Shown: positions 36,601 through 47,783 of the stretch, in pieces
How the letters are laid out: each line of letters opens with the position of its first letter
How positions within the stretch are numbered: the stretch's first letter is position 1
Source: Cladorrhinum sp. PSN259
Taxonomy: Eukaryota > Ascomycota > Sordariomycetes > Sordariales > Podosporaceae
Length of the DNA stretch: 64,000 nt
Direction of reading: 5' to 3'
Assembly (NCBI GenBank): GCA_033725935.1
Contig: MU867062.1
Location: 682,001 to 746,000 of the forward strand
Made by a program: the position numbers and the translations under genes
The notes under the pieces: generated by a model
What the model was told of the DNA's origin: nothing
The model's input: only the letters and a program-made list of their open reading frames with translations
Database searches by the model: none

Positions 36601-38974
36601 CCTTCGGTCAAATATTCGGGACAAGCAGCCGAAAAGAAGGAGGGTTTTGTCGTCGGAAGAGGTCGACCGTTGAGGTACCATACCTACGCCGGCATCACCA
36701 TGGGAGATCTTCACATGGGTGATACCGCCGGTTCATAACGCATTAACTTGTGGGGAACGGCAGAACCGACCTGATCATCATCCTTTCATCATGAAGCCGA
36801 AATGCCTAGTAGGGCTGGCTTTTCCATTTTCCCTCACGTTCACACCCCTGGTCGTTACCGCGGGGCCATCGCCTCCCTGGTCAGGTCCGGAGACCCCGCG
36901 CCGCTGTGCTCGAACAGAGACGACCTTCTCACAACTCCTTCCCCCGGACCGTTGAGCCTGTGAAACTGGACAGCGTGCTTCGGCACCATTCATTGAGAAT
37001 TAAGTATTCTCTGACTAACTCGAACAGGTCTTTGTGACGAATTGGTAAGCATTCAGTCAACTACATGAATATCATCTCATCAAACGTTTTTGAAAAAAAA
37101 AAAAAATTCGTTTGGGTTTTTCTCAGGATTACTTGCTCTAAAGTACAGACAAAGAAGGGGGAATGGTTGTCATCAACAGGTACCTTACATGCACATGATT
37201 TTTCGACAATGCGACCCGTTCAAGCAACCACCCCCATAACCGACCCAAGGTATGAACGTCCCACCCTCGAAACTAGGATTCGGTCGTAATAATGGTAACT
37301 AGAAAACATATCTTACTGAAAAGACGGAAACATAACCAACCGCGAGCGATGTGACAACGTTGACTCGCGAGCCGAACCAAACCAGACCCATTCCACCCCC
37401 GGTTGGTTGTAACAACAAAAATACGGCTGATTTGTCCTCCTGCTGAATGTGGTGTAGAGAATTCTAATCACTAACTGCCTTCGAGGGTGTATAAACATAC
37501 ACCATGCCACACCCCACCACCATCACCACCCCCAAGATGATCGGCTGCGGGAAGAACGGTTATCTCCTTTTTTACCCCTTTCATCCTTTTAGCGGCTCAG
37601 TCGGCAAACCTGGAAGGTAAGTTGCAATACAGATATTCATATGTAGGTACATATGGACACACGCACATTGCCGTCCGTCCATGGAAGCAGTGTTCATGCA
37701 TTACAACCACCGATGCAGGGTTGTTGCTCCAAGAAGGGGAGAACAACATATTTTGGCCTCCAGCAATCTTTTGAGCACAACGGCGCCAATTCGACAACGG
37801 GTGCCAGTTCGACTACGTCACCAAGACCTCAATGACGCAAAAAGTCCATTCGAATTCCTGCCTACTACGGTAAAACTCTAGCGGGCATTGAGGAAATGTA
37901 GTCAACCTCCCCCATACAGACGATCGTCCGGATGCCAAGGGGCCCGCAAGGGCAGTTTCGGGCATGGCCGAAGTCCTTTGAGAATTTCATCATTGATGCA
38001 TTGTTACCGACACAGGAAAAAAAGGAAAGGACATTTTTGGGTTGGTAACTACTCGAGAATCTAATTTTTCTCATACAGACACGACAACTGAGCGCCTTCC
38101 CCTTGCTCGTATTCATCAACAGCGGCAAAATTCTACATGCAGGCGCTTTCTGCCTAGTCGTGATATATACACGAAAAATCGCTAGAACGCAGATAAATTC
38201 TCCCTTCCTTCCTTTCATCCATCCAGAGTAGTGGCTACATCACCCGGTTCGCCGACACGGAGTATGGGAGGTACCGGAGAGAGAAGGGAAAGAGTAGCAG
38301 GCCTTTCTACATGTGAAGGAGTAGAGTACGTGACCTTGAGAAGCCGTTTACTGTCACCCCCTTTCCATGATCGAGGGTAATGTGCTTCAACAAAAACGCC
38401 ACCATCAATACATTGGCATTGGGACCCAGGATGTTGAGGACAAGACCTTCCTTTCATCCGTCTCGTCCCTCATGAACAGCCATACCACTCAGGATGTTTC
38501 AATCTTTTCCATATCCGTATTTCCGGATCGAAGTCCGTCCACCCATCCATCACTTTCCAACTGGACGCGGTACAATACTGCCGCAGTTGGAGCTACTACT
38601 GCTACAAGGGCTTCCTGAGCAAATGAGCCAAAGCATGAGTAAAACCGAGGAACGGCCGTCATCAAAAGTCTTCTTATGCTCGAGTAGCTCGAACCCCCGC
38701 TCCCTGTTTTCCCTCTCAGTAAATAATTTGCCGGGAAACTTGGTGCCAGAGCTATTACTCCTTTATTGTCTCCCGGGGCTTGATATGATCTCTGTAAATC
38801 AGTTAAACCTCACACAAACGCACCCATCGGCGAGAAGAATGGGAAAAGAATCAGACGACAGAACGTAAGAACAAATGGGGTATTAGAAAAGATGGTCTCC
38901 CACAGGGTAATGACCACCGATAAACACAGGTAAAAAAGGTGATTTTCAATAACGGACAACAGCACAAGGGGAAA
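33620..38974. other. 5.3-kb gene-poor region upstream of ste23
   Basis: It lies between the ste23 start and the mpp6 3' end. Frames are short; the longest (144 codons at 34302 on plus, 138 at 33931-34347 on minus) are Gly/Arg or Pro/Ser shadows without domains. It holds a poly-G block near 34519-34530, a triple CCTTGGTAC direct repeat (35875-35899) and an A run at 37089-37102. No RNA gene was recognised. Promoter, long leader or non-coding transcripts are possible but not shown. Confidence 0.5.
35875..35899 (+). repeat. short tandem repeat of CCTTGGTAC
   Basis: Two full 9-bp units and a seven-base third (CCTTGGT) form a self-complementary-rich block. Such GGTACC-containing repeats can form hairpins. 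No gene is adjacent. Confidence 0.6.
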
Positions 38975-39992
38975 TCAACGCCTCTTGCCCTTGCTCGGAC
39001 AGTCGATAGCTTTATGGCCAGGCTTCCCGCAGCTGTGACAAGTAAGCGTTGATGGTGACCGTGGCTGTGCGGTACCGCCCCCAGATATCGAGCTCAGTTG
39101 ATTCAGCTTGATCTCCTTTGCCCGTCTCTTGCCTGCGAACTCTGCCGCCTTCTTCTTCTCTTCAATCTTCCTGCTAGACATGACGGATCGTCTCTTGCCG
39201 CTGTTGTTGTTTTCTGAAGAGTCATCGGCTGTCGTATTTCGTCGACCACGTTCGGTGTCATCTACAATCGATGCTCGTCGCTTTTTACTGCTGGATTTAC
39301 GTGAGGTCTTCTCATCCTCCTCTACTTCTCCTTCCTCGGAGTCGGAGCGGGAACCGGAGCTAGAGTCAGAGTTGTTATCACTGTCTTCTTTCTTTTCTTG
39401 ATCCTGTTTCAAAAGTGTCAGCATACATAGGCCATCAATTATCAGACAGCAAGATCGATTGATGTACCTTTGTCTTCATATTGAATCTCCGTATCTGGGC
39501 CGATGGCGGAGGTGCGACGCTCTCCTCAAACGGACTCTCATCGTCATCATCGCCATATGATGCAGCTGGATAGTCAATCTGCGCGAAACCAACAGTTACT
39601 ACATTCAGGATTCGATTTTCGTTCTTGGGGAATGCAGAGGCGCCTGGAAGCACCCAATGCGAGTCGCCAAGCTCGGCAGCGCGCTTCTCAACAGCGGCCA
39701 GACGCTTCTTCTCTTCTTCTTCCAGAGCGTCCTGGATGGCCTTCTGATCGTACAGCGGTGTCGCTGGTGAGCCAGTCGCCGATGCAGCATGGGAGAACTT
39801 GCGACGCTTTGACGAGGAGCTATCTGCGCTCTGGGGAGTACTCGGGGAGGTGGGGCTGTCGATGGTCGCGGCGGCGGCTGCTGCGGCAGCGCCCCTCTGC
39901 ATGAACTTCATGGTCATCAATCGAGAAGACATGGTTTTGGGTGCGGACTGCTTTGCCAGTGTTGGCAGTCCGGTGATTGTTGGCGGCGCCAT
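38975..39992 (-). CDS. mpp6: Mpp6-like nuclear exosome cofactor with C-terminal CCHC zinc knuckle
   Basis: Exons are 39992-39468 and 39403-38975 (64-bp intron), giving 317 aa. Near the N-terminus, TMSSRLMTMKFMQRG is the hallmark block of the MPP6/MPHOSPH6 family, small RNA-binding proteins that bridge the nuclear exosome core (Rrp40) and Mtr4 in rRNA and RNA surveillance. A second family-like element, DSHWVLPG, follows at mid-protein. Between them lie a poly-Ala run and a KRRKFSH basic patch. The second exon encodes an acidic/Ser tract, then basic segments (SSKKRRAS, SGKRRSVMSSRKIEEKKKAA). It ends in a retroviral-type zinc knuckle with Cys297, Cys300, His305 and Cys310 (CHSCGKPGHKAIDC). Yeast and human Mpp6 are about 160-190 aa and lack this knuckle, so the C-terminal half is an addition. 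Identity as Mpp6 rests on the short motif. Confidence 0.75.
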
Positions 39993-40474
39993 ATTTGTCG
40001 ATGACTCGGATGGAAAGAAAAAAGTTCAAATGTTCTTGGGTTATTGGCGATGTATTTCCTTGTACAGGATGATAAAAATTTGATTTCGAGTGTGTTGCTG
40101 ATGTTACTTTGACGATGCTATTGATAAAAATATCGAAAGCAACGTGATAGCGAGCTAAGACTCTCCCGAATCTTGGGAAATCGCACGGGCCATCACCCCA
40201 CCAAAAAAAGGTGTGGCGACCCAGCCCCACACAGTGAGCACATCTGGCACCCATCTGGGCAGCTCTTGCTGGGTGCAAGCTGGGAAAGTACGGTGTTTAG
40301 CCGAGTAAAAGCCGACAGCCGCTGTCTATGAGGGTTAGGGTTGCTTGCCGAAGCTGTCGGAGCTCCTCTCAACGTCAATTGACCATCGTCACTGGACCTG
40401 GTCCCAGCTTCGCGACTGAGCAGAGCTCACCCACCCCACCCATTCCTTTCAATAAACCACCACGCACCACCGCG
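39993..40474. promoter_or_regulatory. bidirectional promoter, mpp6 / complex I 13-kDa subunit
   Basis: 482 bp between divergent starts. It contains the telobox block at 40331-40345. The 3' half is C/A-rich (CACCACCGCG directly before the ATG at 40475), typical of a fungal leader. Confidence 0.55.
40331..40345 (+). promoter_or_regulatory. double TTAGGG telobox
   Basis: AGGGTTAGGGTTGCT lies about 135 bp upstream of the NDUFS6-type ATG and about 340 bp upstream of mpp6. It shares AGGGTTAGGGTTG with the block upstream of rps18 (7771-7783). A Tbf1-type role is inferred. Confidence 0.45.
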
Positions 40475-41161
40475 ATGTACGTCTCACGACTACGGGTGGC
40501 GGCTCAGGCCCTACCTGCCCAGATTTCGAAGCGGTCGTTTACTGCTAGCGCCCGCCAATTGGCTTCCTCCGTGAAGGAGCCTACACAAGGAGCTCCCCAG
40601 GTCCCGACCGTCACCGAGGAGCCAACCAAGGACCTTGCCGCCCAGGCACCGAACCGTGCCGGAGTCTGGTCCCGTAGCCAGCAGCACCGAGATGTTGCCA
40701 TGACTGGTCCCCGCTTTGAGCAGACGGATTTGTTGCACCAGGTTGGTCAGACCGGATTCCTTGGAATTGGGGAGGGACTGGAAGAAGGATAGCGAGAGGG
40801 TGGAAGTGAAGGGTGACACGAAAATGGAATGGGAGCATGTTGCTGACAATTTGGTTTCGGTTTGAAAGCCCCGGCCGTATGCTGCCATCGAGCTCATCCA
40901 CAAGCAGCCCGTGCGCTGGACACACGACCGGATCGTTGTCTGCGACGGAGGTGGTGGTCCCGCTGGACACCCCAAAGTCTACATCAACCTCGACAAGCCC
41001 CAGATTGAGCCCTGCACTTACTGCGGACTTCCCTTTGTGGGTTATCTTTTCGTTTACTTTGGTATGGAAATGATACTAATACTGGGCGAAAACTACAGGC
41101 CCACGAGCACCACAGAAAACATCTCCAGTCTCTTCCCGAGACATCTTATCCTCTTGCTTGA
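40475..41161 (+). CDS. ndufs6: mitochondrial complex I 13-kDa zinc subunit (NDUFS6 family)
   Basis: Accessory subunit of NADH:ubiquinone oxidoreductase at the matrix arm, needed for late assembly. Exons are 40475-40741, 40869-41036 and 41099-41161, giving 165 aa. The N-terminus is an Arg/Ser/Ala mitochondrial presequence (MYVSRLRVAAQALPAQISKR). The conserved C-terminal domain carries the zinc site: Cys114 in RIVVCDGGGG, His123 in GHPKVYINLDKP, and Cys138 and Cys141 in CTYCGLPF, followed after the last intron by AHEHHRKHLQSLPETSYPL. The first intron (127 bp) is larger than average; its donor GTTGGT is non-consensus, and retention would stop the protein 16 codons later. The splice at GTGGGT (41037) is also a weak donor. 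Confidence 0.93.
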
Positions 41162-44100
41162 GCTGGGTTTGAATGTGGTAGTTGAAGAGTTTGAGTGTAT
41201 ATATGTTATTGGAACCAATAGACTGAGGGTTGTCCAAATCTTCGCCCAAGGCCTCTTGGGCAGCTACTTGGCCTCGACTTGAAATCATGCTATGATCGGG
41301 AGATTGAGCCTCCAGACACTGCTTGGATGCTTTAGGATGCTTTAAGACTGCTTGTGCTTCGCCTGCTGACCTATCTTACGAGTCGAGATTAAGTATTCCA
41401 TCTGACAGGCTGCCCGGTGCTAGTGTGGATATCTGAGGGCTCCACCGAGGCTGCTCTACCTTTGCCTGAATGCTCTCCGGTAGGGCTTTGAGAAGTCTAC
41501 TTGATCAAGATCTCACATACCAGTCTGCGTGAGTGAGCCAGCTGTCTGACCCTCCTCTAATACACTTCTATGAGATGCTACCAACTTGCTGGGCTCGGCT
41601 TAAGTCCTGAAGACAGTCAGCGGCAAAGTCCTGCGTGTCTGTAGGCTGGCTCTTCATTAGCACCTATCTTCACTATACGTTGCCTTCTCCTTCAGTACCT
41701 TGTTGCTAAATCCATGGACCAATGACGGAATGTAAGTGTGAGGACGGTGGATAGGTGATTGCCGTGTGGTATTTGCGGAGAGTCGTCAGCCGTGGTAAGA
41801 CAACCAGTCTATGCTCGGGATGGAATGGACTCTGAAGCGTGCAATACCCTCTCATCTTCGCCCTTACCTGGCCATCTTCCCTTTCACTCACCTGCTACCA
41901 CTGATTGAGTTGCCCTGGCGGCAGCTCCTAAACCTTACCAGACTCAACACACCAACAACAAAACGCTCTAATCAATACCAATTCGACCTTGCTTCTTCAT
42001 CAACCCAGACCTCAGCCTAACATGCTTATATTTGGCTAGGAAAAAAGGAACGTTATAGCACCTAGACTAATCTGCGCCCACGTTTTCACGAAGACTTATG
42101 TAAACCACTGCCGACCGGCAGCAGCAGAGTTATCCGGAGAAGCAGCGTGATGGGCTGTCTTCTGGGGAGTTGGACCGTTGGATGCTGCGGTTTTCCGGGA
42201 TCTTGTGTTGAGCTATTGGGTGGAAACAAGTTGAGTCCGAATAAGAGTCAAGCTCGATGTCTTGGGCAATCCGTCTAGGGATAACAAGGATGCCTGGCTG
42301 GTTCTTCCTCGATGGTCCTGTTCTGTTTACATGGCCCTTGTTCGTGAATCCTGTTGCCTTGGCTATAGCCAAAGCCCAGGAGAAGAAAGGGGGATTGGAA
42401 GTGGCAGTCATTATCTTGATCAGCGCTATTATGTCGGATTTCGAGCTAACAGCTAGATTCTGGGAAGGGAAGACATGCAGCCGTGTATCAGTCTGCCAAA
42501 GTTGTTGATGCCATATTGAAAATGCCTAGCAGGCTACCCCCACGGTGACCTTGGCGACCCCTTGGCCAGTTAGGACGGTCGCCGGGATTGGAAATGGCAT
42601 TACTGGAAAGGCTCCATCAGCGTCAAGGCAGATGCCTTTGCCAGACCCCGATCAGTTGTCCATCCAAATGCTGTTCTGCAGCCGAAACTTGAATTTGGAT
42701 GCCATTCACGGATCGGTACCCAACCTCCCTGCCCACGAAATAATGGAGACTGCAAATAGCACCCTCTCAATACTAATACAACCATATTTTCACCATTTCC
42801 CCATATATTAAATTGATTTTATTTCAATATAATATTCAGGTTTTAGAAAATCACAAGTTAAAAGATACCCAGCATTCGTAGAAAGGAGTCAGGAATGCAT
42901 CAACAGAAGCTGAACAGGCATAGAAAGGAGTCAGGAATGCATTAATGGAAACCAAATAGACATAGAAAAAAGGCAAGAATGCATTAACAAAAGCTGAACA
43001 GGTATAGAAAGGAGTCAGGAATGCATTAACAGAAACCAAATAGACATAGAAAAAAGGTAAGAATGCATTAATAGAAGTTGAATAGGCGTATAAATATGGG
43101 ATATAGGCATACTATGGTAGGAAAGTGTGAATTAGGTGTGTATCGCGTTAGAAACATTTAAGCATTAGATTGTATGCAGTCTCCGTTTTTTCGTGGGGCA
43201 GGGAGCCCCAATATCTGGTTTGTTTGCAACCAATCTTCCTCGGTATCACAGTCTATGTTTCAATGTATCGCCGTTTTTTCGTGATGAGCTGGACCGAGAC
43301 ACGCAGTCGTGTTTGCCACTCCGGGGTTTTTTTTCTTCTAGAACGACAGAATCCGGCATTGAGAACGGGAACAGAACACAATCCAAGACCCCTGTGGAGA
43401 AGCGTATGCTATATTTAGAAATCTCGTTTGACCCCACCACGGTGGCCGTTGAAGCAAGGCGGTGATCTGCGGGATTGGCAACCTGGAAAATACATAGTAA
43501 AGACAAGACAAGAAAAAGATGTCTTGGATTCAAAAGCTAATCTCTCGTATGCAGGTCTTCTTTAGCATATAAAGAATGTTGCTACTCCAGATTCTGACAT
43601 GCATCGGAGATAGGCCAGAAACAGACGAACCGCAGAATAACCATAAAGATAAAGATAGGTCTGGGAAGGATTACCGGAACCAATTAACAGCTACGGGGCC
43701 GGAGTAAGATAGCTGTCTGGTTGTACCTTTAACTCTGTTGATTTGCCCAGTCTTTTCAAGGCAATCAAGCATTCATTAGGGCTGGGTAGGATGGGGAGAG
43801 ACGGGAGACTAAAACCCAAGGCAGTGGAGATATTACGTTTTGGACAAGCTGGAAGGAGGGGTGGGATGCAGTGGAACACCCGACTTTTTTAGTTGATATT
43901 GGCGATACCTATTCGACATCCCGTGTACGCATCAAGAAGTAGTTGCCCACCGGCCAAGCTGGATTGAGACTGGAGAGCTGGCGCAGCTGGACCCAACGGA
44001 AACGCCTCCCGAACTGGATTCGATTTCTTTGTTCTCCCAGCCGCACCTCTTGTTCAAAGAAGACAAGTGCGATATTAAATTTCCCTACTATCAATATCAG

Positions 44101-44619
44101 TATCTGCAGCCCGTCAGGAGTCGATCCATTCAGCATTCAGCGGGGGAGCACAGCCCCGCGAGTGTGCGAGCAAAAACGAAGGAAACCCGATGAACCAGTG
44201 GACCGCCGACATCACCCCCTGTCCCCTGCCTGACGAGACGCCAGCTTGGGAAACCTTGCAGTCCTCCAACGCCAATCTCGAGTGAGGGGCTCCAAGTTTG
44301 AGAAGGGCGACATCCATTCGCATTCCCGGATGCGATTTCGTCTCGTCTCAACATTTCTACGGATACGTGCTAACACAATTCGCTAACGCTCGGCCGCCGC
44401 GCGCACCCTGCGTCTCCAGCTCTTGACACCCTTTTTTTTTTACCCGTTACCTTAGCTTCTCTCCTGTCAAGTTCCAAGGTTGTCTCTACCTAGGTTAGGT
44501 TCCAGGTTGTCACCCGAGGCCCGCTGAGGTATTGTCTTGTCAGCGAGCGCCGCACTCAACTGCCAGCAACGCTACCTTCCCCATCCCCATATCCCCTTTG
44601 AGAGGTTCGAGACTCTATA
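41162..44619. other. 3.5-kb gene-poor, partly AT-rich region
   Basis: No protein-like frame is visible. A short direct repeat of GGATGCTTTA lies near 41324-41344. From about 42770 to 43170 the sequence is markedly AT-rich and contains a 42-bp minisatellite (annotated separately), which suggests decayed repetitive DNA. The last 300 bp hold a T-run (44431-44440) and C/T-rich DNA expected of the promoter and leader of the gene starting at 44620. No RNA gene was recognised. Confidence 0.5.
42879..43088. repeat. minisatellite: five 42-bp units with alternating subtypes
   Basis: Five head-to-tail units start at 42879, 42921, 42963, 43005 and 43047. All share the core GAATGCAT(T/C)AA. The 3' halves alternate: units 1, 3 and 5 end GAAGCTGAACAGG-like, units 2 and 4 end GAAACCAAATAGACA. 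The 5' halves are of two kinds, GGAGTCAG in units 1, 2 and 4 and AAAAGG(C/T)AAG in units 3 and 5. Because 42 is a multiple of 3, the minus strand stays open across the array as a 14-residue repeat (NAFLTPFYACSA), but no ATG gene with flanking coding sequence is evident. Confidence 0.9.
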
Positions 44620-45300
44620 ATGCCGTCAAGGATAGTAAATTGGGCTGGCAAAAACAACCGCTCTCAACACAATCTTGTTGGGTCGACGGCAGCCGAAGCA
44701 GGAGACACTTTACAAGCTGCCGCCGGACCCGGGACCGCTGGAGTATCATCAGCTGCCGCCAACCCCCAGAACCCCCAGAGTACCCCGACTGGAACAGCAA
44801 ACACCCCCTCAGCCTCGCCCAACCCGGCCTTCAGCTCTAGTGAATCCTTTCAGCAGTCACAACAACAACAACAGCAACCTCCGCAACCGCCGCCACACCT
44901 CGTCAATATTTACAGCAGCCCTTCCTCTGCTGGTTCTCCTCAACTGCAACATTCCAACAGCGTGACGGGACCTCACGGCGGTGCATTTGATCCCCGCCCG
45001 TCCCCGCGGGACCAGCAGCACGAATTCACTGATCCAGTGACGCGCTCGCACTCCCACCGCTACCCCCAGATCACCCCCATCTCTACCCAACCACTCCTCC
45101 ACCATAACCAGCAGCAGCAGCAGCAACAACAACAACAACAACAACTGCAGCAACTGCAGCTAAACCACCAGCAACATCATCAACATCAGCTGCACCTGCA
45201 ACACCAGCCTCCGGGATCTGCATCTGCTGAGGATCTGTCAGTAGCACACGGCATTTCGTCTCCCATCACTGGCCCCTCGCAGCCCCTCTTTAGCCCGCAA

Positions 45301-45349
<49 letters not shown>

Positions 45350-45940
45350 CGCCGCAACCGCCGAAAGCGAAGCAGTCCACTACTCGGAAGTTGATCAAAA
45401 TCATCCGTGGTGATCATCCATCACAATCACAGCAGAACCCCTACAACAGCTCCCCTCCCCTGAACCGCAGAAATTCCAAAAGGGTCAGCCTCCCCCCGGC
45501 ACCACCTCCGAGTATTCGCACCGCCCTCTCCCAGGTTGCCCACCACTCCCAGGTATCTCTCTCGGAGCAGCAACAGATCGATTGGCAGAACCAGGCCCCG
45601 CCTCCTCAGCCTTCCCCTCTGCAAGGAGTAGGAGAATTCCGCGAGTCGTACGTGATTGACGGATCTGACCAAGAATTGCACCTGCAGAACCCCCACGACA
45701 ACAATCACCAACACCCCACCATTCGCCCTGTCCCACAATCCGAGTCGGACTCTTCACCCTATTCCGCTGACGATATTGCCTACCGTCAGCACCAAGGTCA
45801 CATCCAGCACCAAAGCCAGGATCTACAGCACCAGCAACAGCAGCATCAGCACTACGGCCAAGCGATATTCGAGCCTGCCCCGCACCAACAATTGTCCCCG
45901 CAGCAGCATCAGCATCAACAGCAGCAGCAGCACTCACCGC

Positions 45941-45997
<57 letters not shown>

Positions 45998-47783
45998 ATC
46001 AACAACATCAACAACAACAACAACTCCAGCACCAGCAGCCGCCGCCCCAGCAGCAGTACCAATTCACAAGCCCGCAGCAACTGCAGTACCAGAGCGGATT
46101 TACTGGACATTTGCCTAACCCTCAACAACAAAATCCAGAGACTGTCTCGCAGCTGTCGCAGCTGTCACACGAATCACCCGGTACGGATTCAGACCAGCGC
46201 TCTGTCACCAATATCCAAGCACAGACGTCGCAAGCCTCCCCGGTGGTAACCTACCCGCATCAGTCACAGGATAACCCCGGACGGCCGAATCCACTCCCGG
46301 CTGCCCAGGCCCAAACCCCGCAGCAACAGCAATCCATGGCCCCACCTACCGGCGGGCCACCCCCGAGACGTTCACAGGAAACGGAGAAGGGAATTAGAGA
46401 AGGTGTTCAACCGCCCGCAGGACCTCCTCCTAGTTATCGTCAAAGTCAGAATCCTCCCACGAATATGAATCCACTGCCGCAACCCCCCAATGCCCCCGGG
46501 CAGAACCCCAATTTCCGCTCAAGTAATGTACCAGACCAAAGGCAACAATTCGATGGTCCGGGGGATATTCAGGGGCGCAATAGCCCACAACCTCCATCCA
46601 GTGAACGTGGCGGAGAAGATCCCGATAAGGCATTCAAAGAACTATGTAGGACTCCTACAAATGCGTTGTTTCGCGGCAAGTAAATAAACTGACTTTAACA
46701 GTGACCAAATACAAGAATGTCAAGCGACTTTATTTCGACGGCAAGAAAGAAATCGAACACCTGAGCAGTCAGGTAGAGCAGCTCCAAAACGCCATTGCCA
46801 ACCAGCGCATGTCTCAAAGTCGAACATCGCTTGACGACAATGAATACATTACCAGGTTTAACCGCCTCAACGGCGCCATCAACAACCTCTCATTCAATAT
46901 TCGAAAGGACTGGCAGACTGTCCCAACATGGCTGGCCCCCTATGTTAGCACCGAAGCTATCAAGACGGGTAAACAAGAGATGACGGCCGTCGGACGAGCT
47001 GTGATAACCAGGTGGTTGGTCGAAGAGATCTTCAACCGGTGTTTTCACCCAGGTCTCGATCCCGACCTGAGCCGTTCGCTAAAGATGATTGAGCAAAACA
47101 TTAGACACTTTAGCTACACTTTAAGCAGCCAGGAAGAGTTTGATGCATTGACAAGTAAAGTTGTCAGCTGGCGCATGGCGACTCTTGAGGGTTTGTCAGA
47201 GGTGCTGAGGAGTGGAGATAGTGCCAACAACAAGAACGACTTTACCAGGCGCGCAACTAGCAATCTCACTGCTTCATTGTTTCAGCACTTGACGGATCCA
47301 CCGCCTTCTGGGGTTGATGGGAGTGCGAGCATGATTGTTGAGCTGGCTGTAGGCATTGCTGCTAACTTGCCACTTGAAAGTCGCGATGTGGCTGTTACTT
47401 ACCCATTGCCCGAGTCGCAAATCCAACCGGAGCTCATGGAGATTGAAAAGACCGGTTTACCTGCGCTGGAGCAACGGCCGTCTGATGCAAGCGAGGAGGG
47501 CGGCTCAGCTGAAGATGCGGGTAAGGATGGTGCTGCTGGCAAGGATAGCAAGGATTCGAGGAGAGGGGATAAGTCAAGGGCTGGCTTGTTGAGCGTTATG
47601 AGCTCAGGAGGCAGCACTCCAGGCAGCAGAAAAGGAAGCGTTGTTGATACTGCTACGGCGCAACAGGCTGCTCAGCAATTGGCGCCTAAGGATTCCTCTA
47701 AGGTGCGGTTCGCTGGGTTTGTTGCTGTTGAGGTTAGGGGTCGGCAAGTTCTGGTCAAGGCTCCTGTGTGGACTCTTGGGTGA
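44620..47783 (+). CDS. large polyglutamine fungal protein of unknown function
   Basis: Exons are 44620-46645 and 46702-47783, joined by a 56-bp intron (donor GTAGGA, acceptor TTAACAG) so that the sequence reads DKAFKELLTKYKNVKRLYFD; total 1,035 aa. An apparent stop at 46681 lies within this intron. The N-terminal 675 residues are low-complexity: Gln/His/Pro tracts encoded by CAG/CAA runs, with a basic island (KAKQSTTRKLIKIIRGDHPS) and Ser/Pro patches. The second exon encodes a compact, probably folded helical domain of about 220 residues (EIEHLSSQVEQLQNAI, FNIRKDWQTVPTWLAPYVST, AVITRWLVEEIFNRCFHPGL), then an acidic/Ser-rich tail ending in a beta-like KVRFAGFVAVEVRGRQVLVK. I do not recognise the family. 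No signal or membrane segment is seen. Nuclear or cortical scaffold roles are guesses. Confidence 0.82.
45104..45351 (+). repeat. CAG/CAA trinucleotide tracts (polyglutamine)
   Basis: Two coding tracts lie within exon 1 of the gene above: mixed CAG/CAA at about 45109-45147, and 45301-45345, where 12 uninterrupted CAG codons (45304-45339) are flanked by CAA. A third, longer CAA-rich tract with CAT interruptions lies at about 45940-46020. The uninterrupted CAG run is the one most likely to vary in length. Confidence 0.9.

Noticed and set aside
42851..43039. Protein-coding reading of the 42-bp minisatellite on the minus strand
   Set aside because: The 62-codon frame is explained by the repeat unit being a multiple of three. 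It lacks flanking coding sequence and a convincing start.
46646..46683. Early termination of the polyglutamine gene at 46681
   Set aside because: A 56-bp intron (46646-46701) removes this stop and joins two frames with matching phase into a continuous helix, so the stop is intronic.
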